From: an uncultured bacterium
Lineage (GTDB): Bacteria > Bacteroidota > Bacteroidia > Chitinophagales > Chitinophagaceae
Length of the DNA stretch: 64,000 bases
Assembly: GCA_903920455.1 (NCBI GenBank)
Contig: CAIXLY010000003.1
Span: 62,001-126,000, forward strand
Reading direction: 5' to 3'
Part shown: piece after piece, positions 8,382 through 14,680 of the stretch
Position numbering within the stretch: the stretch's first letter is position 1
How the letters are laid out: each line of letters starts with the position of its first letter
Translations under genes and position numbers: made by a program
Notes under the pieces: generated by a model
Database searches by the model: none
The model's input: only the letters and a program-made list of their open reading frames with translations
Told to the model about the DNA's origin: nothing

Positions 8382-10484
8382 TTATGCAGGATTTGATTCC
8401 TCGTGGGTTGTTTCAGGATTAATTGGTTCTTCCGCAACTGGTGCATCAACAGTAGGTTGAGCAGGTGATTCATCTTCATCCTCTGCAAATATCTTTTTCT
8501 CACCATAAGGACGCTTACCAATAAGGTCTTCTACATCCTGCTGGTGGAGCACTTCTCGATCGAGCAATGCCAAGGCAATCCGCTCAACTTCTGCTTTCTT
8601 TTCGGTCAACAATGCTTTGGTTCTCTGGTAAGCTTGATCTACAAGAACACGCACCTCATTGTCAATCAGCTTTCCGGTCTCTTCACTATACGGCTTAGTA
8701 AACGTACTTTCCTGTTGCGGATCGTAGAAGCTCACATTTCCAACCTTCTCGCTCATCCCATATACCGTAACCATTGCGTAAGACATCTTGGTTACCTGTT
8801 GAAGATCATTTTGAGCACCGGTAGAGATTTTACCAAAGAATATGTCCTCACTTGCTCTACCCCCAAGGGTCATACACATTTGATCTGTCAGCTGCTCAGT
8901 ATTATATAGATACTGCTCCTTTGGCGTATACTGGGCATAGCCCAATGCAGCAACACCTCTTGGAACGATTGTAACTTTTAACAAAGGATATGCATGTTCT
9001 AAATACCATCCACAAACCGCGTGGCCTGCTTCGTGATAGGCGATGATCTTTTTCTCTTCTGGAAGGATAATTTTGTTCTTCTTTTCCAAGCCTCCAATAA
9101 CTCGATCAATTGCATCCTGAAAATCATCCATTTCAACTTGTGATTTCCCCTTACGTGCCGCAATCAATGCCGCTTCATTACACACATTCGCAATATCTGC
9201 ACCAGCAAAACCAGGCGTTTGTTCAGCAAGTTTATGGATATCAAGTTTTTCTGAATGTTTAATCGGCTTCAAGTGCACGTGGAAAATAGTTTCCCTTCCC
9301 TTTACATCCGGCTTGTCTATGCTGATCTGCCTATCAAATCTTCCTGGTCTTAACAAAGCACTATCCAATACATCAGGGCGATTGGTTGCTGCAAGAATAA
9401 TGATCCCGCTATCTCCACCAAATCCGTCCATTTCAACCAACAGTTGATTGAGGGTATTCTCACGCTCATCATTGCTCATCATCATATTCTTACCCCTGGC
9501 TCGTCCAATCGCATCAATCTCATCAATAAATATGATACATGGCGCTTTCTCTCTTGCTTGCTTGAAAAGATCCCTCACCCTGCTGGCTCCCACACCCACG
9601 AACATTTCAACAAAATCTGAACCAGACATAGAAAAGAATGGAACCTGGGCTTCCCCTGCCATAGCTTTCGCCAATAGTGTTTTACCCGTTCCTGGAGGTC
9701 CTACTAAGAGCGCACCTTTAGGAATTTTTCCACCTAAGGCTGTATATTTTTTAGGATTTTTTAAGAAGTCCACGATTTCCATTACTTCCTGCTTTGCCTC
9801 ATCCAACCCTGCCACGTCTGTAAAAGTAATGTTCACCTTTGTTCCCTTATCAAATAGCTGAGCTTTTGACTTTCCGATGTTGAAAATTCCACCGCCGCCG
9901 CCACCGCCGCCTGCGCCACCACCCATTTTCCTCATCATCAGTACAAACAATAGTCCGAACATAAGAAGAGGGAAAAGAAAATTAATTAACGGACCAAAGA
10001 ATTCAGGATCACTCACAGGATCTACAGGAACTGGAGTCAGGTCTGGGTGTTCAGTGAAATACTTATCAAGGTTCTCCTGATAATCATCCACTTTAGAATA
10101 ATTAAATTGGAAATGAGGCCCCTTAGAGTTTTTTGCATAGACCAACTTGTCGCCCAGCAGCTCTTTATAAACAGGTTTGTTGAGTGAATCCTTGATAATA
10201 TAAACGCGAATTACTCCTTTGTTCTTGACCGGCTCAATTTTTTGAACATCATTGCCCACCAGCATTTTCTGTTTGAATTCGAGCTCGGTGATGTTGCTTG
10301 CATCTGGACTTACCCCACGTGTTACCTGATATCCAATCAAGACTACGGCAGCAATAACATAGATCCAATAGAAACTGAATTTAGGCGCTTTCCCTGTTGG
10401 TGGAGTACCACCAGCTTTTTTACTGCGCTTGAAGGACGAAAACGGCCCTGATTTTTTATCGTTGGTATTATCTTCCTGATTCAT
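8382..10484 (-). CDS. ftsH: ATP-dependent zinc metalloprotease FtsH
   Basis: FtsH is an inner-membrane hexameric AAA+ protease that extracts and degrades membrane and regulatory proteins. The 700-residue protein has a charged N-terminal tail of about 35 residues, membrane segments near 38-57 and 165-183, and a periplasmic domain between them. A glycine run of about 15 residues follows at 187-201. Next comes the AAA+ module: Walker A GPPGTGKT near 260, Walker [12 protein letters not shown], and the arginine-finger block [11 protein letters not shown]. The zinc site HEAGH lies near 480. The C-terminal 40 residues are acidic and Pro-rich. All catalytic motifs are intact. It lies between rsfS (16 nt upstream) and the LUD gene (2 nt downstream). 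Confidence 0.97.
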   Translation of the reverse strand: MNQEDNTNDKKSGPFSSFKRSKKAGGTPPTGKAPKFSFYWIYVIAAVVLIGYQVTRGVSPDASNITELEFKQKMLVGNDVQKIEPVKNKGVIRVYIIKDSLNKPVYKELLGDKLVYAKNSKGPHFQFNYSKVDDYQENLDKYFTEHPDLTPVPVDPVSDPEFFGPLINFLFPLLMFGLLFVLMMRKMGGGAGGGGGGGGIFNIGKSKAQLFDKGTKVNITFTDVAGLDEAKQEVMEIVDFLKNPKKYTALGGKIPKGALLVGPPGTGKTLLAKAMAGEAQVPFFSMSGSDFVEMFVGVGASRVRDLFKQAREKAPCIIFIDEIDAIGRARGKNMMMSNDERENTLNQLLVEMDGFGGDSGIIILAATNRPDVLDSALLRPGRFDRQISIDKPDVKGRETIFHVHLKPIKHSEKLDIHKLAEQTPGFAGADIANVCNEAALIAARKGKSQVEMDDFQDAIDRVIGGLEKKNKIILPEEKKIIAYHEAGHAVCGWYLEHAYPLLKVTIVPRGVAALGYAQYTPKEQYLYNTEQLTDQMCMTLGGRASEDIFFGKISTGAQNDLQQVTKMSYAMVTVYGMSEKVGNVSFYDPQQESTFTKPYSEETGKLIDNEVRVLVDQAYQRTKALLTEKKAEVERIALALLDREVLHQQDVEDLIGKRPYGEKKIFAEDEDESPAQPTVDAPVAEEPINPETTHEESNPA

Positions 10485-10500
10485 ATGGAGTCTTTAATAC

Positions 10501-11217
10501 TTAATTATTTTTTTGCCTTCTTAAAGGAGATTTTGTTGCGGCTGATTTTTTTACCGGAGCTTTTTTTACTGGCTCTTTTTTCGCTGCTGCTTTTTTCGCT
10601 GGAGCTTTTTTTACTGGCTCTTTTTTCGCTACTGCTTTTTTTGCTGGAGCTTTTTTTACTGGCTCTTTTTTAGCTGCTGCTTTTTTTGCTGGAGCCTTTT
10701 TTACGGTCTCTTTTTTAACTGCAGCTTTTTTTGCTGGAGCCTTTTTTACAGATTCTTCTTTAACAGAAGATTTCTTGGCAGCCTTCTTGTTGAGTGATTC
10801 CAGATGAACCAATGCCTCATCCTCTTCTTCAGTGCTTTCCCCATCACTCCACATTTCTTCGAGCTTATAAAACTTTCTTGTTTCACTAAGGAAAACATGA
10901 ACAACCACGTTCACGTAATCAATGAGTATCCACTGAGCAGCACTATGCCCCTCGTGCTTATAAGGAATCTCCCCACATTCTTTTTTTGCACTTACCTCCA
11001 CCCAGTCGGCAATGGCCTTGACCTGAGTAGTTGAGGAAGCTTCGCAAACTATAAAAAAGTCTGAAACAGCTTCGTTTATTTTACGTAAGTCTAGGGTAAT
11101 GATGTGCTCACCTTTTTTATCTTGAATTGCTTCAATTATTACTTTAAGGATTTTGCTGCTTTTGCTTAGTCTCGCAAATTTCTTTTGCGTCGCTTTTTCT
11201 TCAGTTTTCGATGTCAA
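10501..11217 (-). CDS. rsfS: Ribosome silencing factor RsfS with histone-H1-like tail
   Basis: Residues about 20-130 are an RsfS/Iojap domain (KILKVIIEAIQDKKGEHIIT, then SDFFIVCEASS and AAQWILIDY). RsfS binds ribosomal protein L14 on the 50S subunit and blocks subunit joining under starvation. The protein then continues for about 100 residues: an acidic linker (GESTEEEDEALVHLE) and five 15-residue repeats of the form VKKAPAKKAAAKKEP, ending in LRRQKNN. RsfS is normally about 110-130 residues, so the tail doubles it. The start is a TTG at 11217, because no ATG or GTG lies in frame before the domain. It heads the rsfS-ftsH-LUD unit. The tail resembles histone H1 or bacterial AlgP-type sequence and probably binds RNA or DNA (inference). 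Confidence 0.93.
   Translation of the reverse strand: MTSKTEEKATQKKFARLSKSSKILKVIIEAIQDKKGEHIITLDLRKINEAVSDFFIVCEASSTTQVKAIADWVEVSAKKECGEIPYKHEGHSAAQWILIDYVNVVVHVFLSETRKFYKLEEMWSDGESTEEEDEALVHLESLNKKAAKKSSVKEESVKKAPAKKAAVKKETVKKAPAKKAAAKKEPVKKAPAKKAVAKKEPVKKAPAKKAAAKKEPVKKAPVKKSAATKSPLRRQKNN
10525..10749 (-). repeat. 45-bp tandem repeat, five copies, within rsfS
   Basis: Codons 157-231 of rsfS form five tandem copies of a 45-bp unit encoding VKKAPAKKAAAKKEP with small changes in each copy. Such in-frame repeats can change copy number by slippage or recombination. The reading frame would survive because the unit is a multiple of three. Confidence 0.85.
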
Positions 11218-11317
11218 ATGAATGTTTTTTTTGTTCGGTAGATGATCAATTACATTATCCCCCGGCAGGCTCTTAATGGCGTCCTAATGACTAAAAGGTT
11301 TTCTTGACTATCTTGCT

Positions 11318-11325
11318 CAAAAATA
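11318..11325 (-). promoter_or_regulatory. Putative -7 box (TATTTTTG) for rsfS-ftsH-LUD
   Basis: The minus-strand octamer TATTTTTG is a full TAnnTTTG match in the rsfS/birA divergent spacer. The implied leader is about 95 nt. There is no good -33 element, so confidence is modest. Confidence 0.35.
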
Positions 11326-11351
11326 CGAATTAATTTCTATCCCTAGGGAAC

Positions 11352-12086
11352 ATGGCAAGCCAACCTTTTATCATCCTTGACAGTACAGAGAGTACCAATA
11401 ACCATGCCATGGAAGCCCTACGTTCTGGCAGTGTAGCTGATGGTACAGTTTTTTTTGCACTGGAACAAACCAAAGGCAAGGGCCAAAGAAGCAAGCCATG
11501 GTATAGCAACAAGGGTGAAAACCTTGTCCTGAGCACGATTCGGAGTACTGCTGCCCTAAAAATCGACAACCAATTTCCAATTTCCTGCATTACTGCACTG
11601 GCATGCCACGACCTGATTTCATCCTATACAGATGATGATGTCCGCATTAAATGGCCTAACGACTTGTATTGGCGTGACAGAAAGGCAGGGGGCATTCTTA
11701 TAGAAAACATGATCAAGGGCAATTCTTGGGATAATGCCATCATAGGAATTGGCATAAACATCAACCAAACCATCTTCCCAGAGATGCCTAATCTACCAGT
11801 TTCACTGAAACAAATCACAGGAACATCCTTCGACCCTATTGCGCTGGCCAAAGAACTTTGCATAAACCTAGACAGACGTTTGCACTTGTTGAACTCGGGG
11901 GAATTTGAGCAGCAGCTCTTGGAATACAATGCAAACCTGTACAAAAAAAATGAAGCTGTTCAGTTCAAAAAAGCGAACAGAAAATTCGAGGCCACTATTA
12001 ATGGAGTAAATGAACAGGGACAACTCATCCTGACACATGGCGTTCAGGAAACAATTGATTTTGGAGACCTAGAATGGATTCTATAA
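11352..12086 (+). CDS. birA: Biotin--[acetyl-CoA-carboxylase] ligase
   Basis: This enzyme activates biotin with ATP and transfers it to the biotin carrier protein of acyl-CoA carboxylases in the cytoplasm. At 244 residues it lacks the N-terminal DNA-binding domain of the E. coli repressor form, so it is a class I, catalysis-only ligase. Visible motifs are DSTESTNNHAME, the biotinyl-AMP loop GKGQRSKPWYS, and IKWPNDLYWRDRKAGGILIE. A short C-terminal SH3-like domain ends in FGDLEWIL. The gene is divergent from rsfS. Its last 6 bp overlap the end of bcp on the opposite strand: CTA at 12081-12083 serves as Leu here and as the stop codon there. Confidence 0.93.
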   Translation: MASQPFIILDSTESTNNHAMEALRSGSVADGTVFFALEQTKGKGQRSKPWYSNKGENLVLSTIRSTAALKIDNQFPISCITALACHDLISSYTDDDVRIKWPNDLYWRDRKAGGILIENMIKGNSWDNAIIGIGININQTIFPEMPNLPVSLKQITGTSFDPIALAKELCINLDRRLHLLNSGEFEQQLLEYNANLYKKNEAVQFKKANRKFEATINGVNEQGQLILTHGVQETIDFGDLEWIL

Positions 12087-12542
12087 ACCGAAACCCGCAG
12101 CAATTTCGGCTGCATGTATCTTCGCTTTTGGCTTGGCTATGACTTTTACAATCGTTCCCTTTTCGTCAATTAAAAATGTAGTGCGGAATACGCCCATGTA
12201 TTTATTTCCGTAAAGCGACTTCTCACCCCAAACGCCAAACTGCTCTACCAGCTTCTTTTCGGTATCCGCGATAATGCTGAATGGCAGTTTATTCTTGGAG
12301 ATAAATTTGAGGTGCGACTTCTCATCATCTGGACTTACACCAATCACTTCAATCCCTTTTTTTGCCAGCTCCTTGAACCCATCACGAAGATTGCAGGCCT
12401 GAACAGTACAGGTACTGGTGTTGTCTTTGGGATAAAAATACAAAGCCAGCTTTTTCCCTTTGAAATCTGCTAGTTTGATCTTCTTTCCATCTTGATCGAT
12501 TGCGGTAAACGCTGGTGCTTTTTTGCCTTCTTCCAATATCAT
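12081..12542 (-). CDS. bcp: Thioredoxin-dependent thiol peroxidase (Bcp/PrxQ)
   Basis: This cytoplasmic peroxiredoxin reduces hydrogen peroxide and organic peroxides using thioredoxin. The 153-residue length is typical. The active-site loop reads YPKDNTSTCTVQACNLRDGF: the Cys in STCT is the peroxidatic residue, and the Cys five residues later is the usual resolving Cys of the atypical two-Cys Bcp group. The later block GVSPDDEKSHLKF fits the family as well. The gene converges on birA with a 6-bp overlap and lies 10 nt downstream of the M23 peptidase gene on the same strand, so it may be cotranscribed with it. A small hairpin lies just inside its 3' end. Confidence 0.95.
   Translation of the reverse strand: MILEEGKKAPAFTAIDQDGKKIKLADFKGKKLALYFYPKDNTSTCTVQACNLRDGFKELAKKGIEVIGVSPDDEKSHLKFISKNKLPFSIIADTEKKLVEQFGVWGEKSLYGNKYMGVFRTTFLIDEKGTIVKVIAKPKAKIHAAEIAAGFGL
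12088..12109 (-). terminator. Possible weak hairpin terminator at the end of bcp
   Basis: CCGAAA and TTTCGG pair across a 10-nt loop inside the last codons of bcp. On the minus strand the stem is followed by TTTATAG, a poor T-tract. It may serve as a weak terminator for bcp, but this is uncertain. Confidence 0.25.
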
Positions 12543-12552
12543 AGTTTTGATT

Positions 12553-14253
12553 TTAACGTATTGTTATTGTCCACTCCCTATTGCTGCTGTTCCCAGCAAC
12601 ATCCTTAACAAGGACTGAAAGTTTATGTTCACCAGAAGGGAAGTGCTCATCCACAGTGTACACAAACCTATTCTCAAAGGGCTGGAACATAATCCATTGA
12701 CCATCAAGCCGCCCGATAAGCTGGTCAATGATTTTGTTATTGTCAGTTGCATCAATAACGATTCTGGTACCAGCAGACACGAAGGCGCCGTTAGCCAGAG
12801 ATGAGCTGATTATTGGAGGCTCCAGATCTTCTAAAAGTTGAAAGAAGCCCATGTTGCGAAATTCTGCTGCAAAAAAACCTTTCTCTTCAGCTGCTTTCTT
12901 GATTTCTGTCTTTGTTTTGTAGGTTCTCTTAACCACTACCCGATCCGAATTAATCATTGCCCCAATCCTATTGGGCTTGATGCGAATAGTGAAGCGACTA
13001 TGCACTGGAACATGCTCGGGTAGCGTTTGATAGACTGAGGAAAGTTCTGTATTGCTTTTTGCATAGAAAGAAAGCAACTGAAAGTGAACATCATCATAAA
13101 AAGCATCCTCATGGAATACTAGCTGAAGATTAGGGTCTTCATAAACATTGAGCTGTCCGGCCGTCATCAACACACCTTCTTTTCGAGTTGTCGTTGATTT
13201 TCCAGGCTTTCGTCTCACTTGAAACTCTGCTATTGAGCTATTTTCATTAGCATCTGCAACCCTGAGAGCGTAGCTTGAAGCAATATCCTCCAATTCAATA
13301 TAGTTTTTTTCCTGAGGCACTGTGTAGATGTTCAACCCAAAATCTTTCGGAGGAAAAATCATTTGATAATAGGCCCCTCCCTTCAATTTTGCCATGTAAT
13401 CAATATGTCCATTCAGGTATCTTGTTTTATCATACCCAATATTATCCAACTTGAAAGACGAAAGAGTTTCTCCGTCATGCTCAAGAGTTGCACTATATAT
13501 TCCATTGGGATTAGAAAACCCTGTAATTCGATCAATCGCTTGAATGGCAAGAAACGCCCTGTCGAATGGAAGTTCAATAACCCTATCTGTTAAATACCTA
13601 CCGCCCCTCTTCACCAATCCAACCAGGATGGGTTGCTGTTCGTAAACGCTGTAATCACGGTCATAAAAAGCGATTCGATAAAGATCTGGAGGAGTGATAT
13701 CCGTGAGTGGGAACTTAAAAAGAAGTGGATTTAAACAGTTTTCTGTCTCGGTGTCCCTTATTTCATAATGGACATGTGGCCCTTGAGAAGCCCCAGTGTT
13801 GCCACTATACCCAATAAGTTGCCCTTTTTTAACAGGTAACAGGTCTGAAGGAACGACCAAGTCAATCTTCCAAGTCTCCTGAGCATATTGATTGTCCTTC
13901 AAAAACAGCTCGGCTGCAGGGATGAATTTGTTCATATGGGCGTATAGCGTGGTTGTTCCGTTTGGATGATTGATATAAATAGCTCTTCCAAATCCTCCAG
14001 CTTCTATCTTCATCCTTGATATGTAGCCATTGGCAGGGGCATACACCGGAAGGTTCTCCTGAGATTCGGTAGACAGGTCAAGTCCCATGTGAAAATGATT
14101 CGGCCTCATTTCACCGAAATTTGCATTCAGCTTGGGTTTAATCGAAAGCGGATAAGAAAAAAATGATTGTCTGGAAATTGGCTGTGCAATAGCCCCCAAG
14201 CCTATGAAAACCCCAACTGCAAAAACGCAAATGTGCCTGTTTTTAAATCTCAT
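12553..14253 (-). CDS. Exported M23 family metallopeptidase with C-terminal all-beta domains
   Basis: This is a 566-residue secreted or periplasmic protein. Residues 1-23 form a signal peptide (VFAVGVFIGLGAIAQP). Unusually for the group, the M23 domain comes first, at about 35-185. Its zinc ligands are in HFHMGLDLS and PHVHYEIRD, and the catalytic His is in LYAHMN. The remaining 380 residues have no motif I know. They end in a stretch (HKLSVLVKDVAGNSSNREW) that looks like an Ig-like fold of the kind that precedes anchoring or substrate-binding modules. The active site is intact. The gene lies 10 nt upstream of bcp. A TAnnTTTG box overlaps the region just before the ATG. Confidence 0.88.
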   Translation of the reverse strand: MRFKNRHICVFAVGVFIGLGAIAQPISRQSFFSYPLSIKPKLNANFGEMRPNHFHMGLDLSTESQENLPVYAPANGYISRMKIEAGGFGRAIYINHPNGTTTLYAHMNKFIPAAELFLKDNQYAQETWKIDLVVPSDLLPVKKGQLIGYSGNTGASQGPHVHYEIRDTETENCLNPLLFKFPLTDITPPDLYRIAFYDRDYSVYEQQPILVGLVKRGGRYLTDRVIELPFDRAFLAIQAIDRITGFSNPNGIYSATLEHDGETLSSFKLDNIGYDKTRYLNGHIDYMAKLKGGAYYQMIFPPKDFGLNIYTVPQEKNYIELEDIASSYALRVADANENSSIAEFQVRRKPGKSTTTRKEGVLMTAGQLNVYEDPNLQLVFHEDAFYDDVHFQLLSFYAKSNTELSSVYQTLPEHVPVHSRFTIRIKPNRIGAMINSDRVVVKRTYKTKTEIKKAAEEKGFFAAEFRNMGFFQLLEDLEPPIISSSLANGAFVSAGTRIVIDATDNNKIIDQLIGRLDGQWIMFQPFENRFVYTVDEHFPSGEHKLSVLVKDVAGNSSNREWTITIR

Positions 14254-14257
14254 ATTG

Positions 14258-14265
14258 CAAAACTA
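14258..14265 (-). promoter_or_regulatory. Putative -7 box (TAGTTTTG) for the exported M23 gene
   Basis: On the minus strand TAGTTTTG matches TAnnTTTG and ends 4 nt before the ATG at 14253. That predicts a leaderless or very short-leader transcript, as for the lpxH-like gene. Confidence 0.4.
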
Positions 14266-14360
14266 CTTGAGCAAAAATTGAGTTCTTGATTTTTTTTAAA
14301 AAAATCATCAACCCCATACAACTATTTTGCAACAGCGGTTGTCTATAGTACTAGATACCC

Positions 14361-14534
14361 ATGAAACAGATACTTAAAAAATTAATATTGATTTTGGCTT
14401 CTGTCTTTACCCTCTTTGGCTCAAGCAAAAGAAAGGGTGAGCAACCCATGTCGGATGCCATCAATATGCGTAACCAAGGAGATGAAATCATTTTGGAAGA
14501 TTTCGAAATGGCGGCCTACCATAATCACGCCTAA
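14361..14534 (+). CDS. Small protein with signal-like N-terminus, unknown
   Basis: A 57-codon frame starts with ATG: MKQILKKLILILASVFTLFG, a basic tip and a hydrophobic stretch like a Sec signal or single membrane anchor. It continues with SSKRKGEQPMSDAINMRNQG and ends EMAAYHNHA. The length, the charge pattern and the clean stop followed by an intrinsic-type hairpin (14626-14647) make it plausible as a real gene, but I know no family. It sits alone between the divergent M23 gene and carB. If real, it is exported or membrane-bound, with a mature part of only about 35 residues. Confidence 0.5.
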   Translation: MKQILKKLILILASVFTLFGSSKRKGEQPMSDAINMRNQGDEIILEDFEMAAYHNHA

Positions 14535-14613
14535 ATTTCCACCAAGTTTCAACAGAATAAGCTCCCTACTGGAAATACATCAATATTTAGTTCAGAAAGT
14601 AGTGTGCATCTAT

Positions 14614-14621
14614 TACCTTTG
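14614..14621 (+). promoter_or_regulatory. Putative -7 box (TACCTTTG) upstream of carB
   Basis: TACCTTTG is a full TAnnTTTG match. It lies directly before the hairpin at 14626-14647, so an RNA starting 5-7 nt downstream would begin in the hairpin's left arm. It is the only such box between the small gene and carB. The -33 region is poor. Confidence 0.45.
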
Positions 14622-14625
14622 CCCC

Positions 14626-14647
14626 CCGGGAACAGCCCGGTTTTTTT
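14626..14647 (+). terminator. Hairpin plus T7: terminator of the small gene or leader attenuator of carB
   Basis: CCGGG, loop AACAG, CCCGG and then seven Ts form a compact GC-rich intrinsic-terminator structure. It can end the transcript of the 57-codon gene. It also stands between the only visible promoter box and carB, so it may act on carB expression. Confidence 0.65.
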
Positions 14648-14680
14648 ATGCCCATAACCCAGTAATTACAATTTAAGATC

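Noticed and set aside
10485..10673. Leu-rich plus-strand frame opposite rsfS
   Set aside because: It is the complement of the 45-bp repeats; the repeating Leu/Phe pattern mirrors Lys codons on the minus strand.
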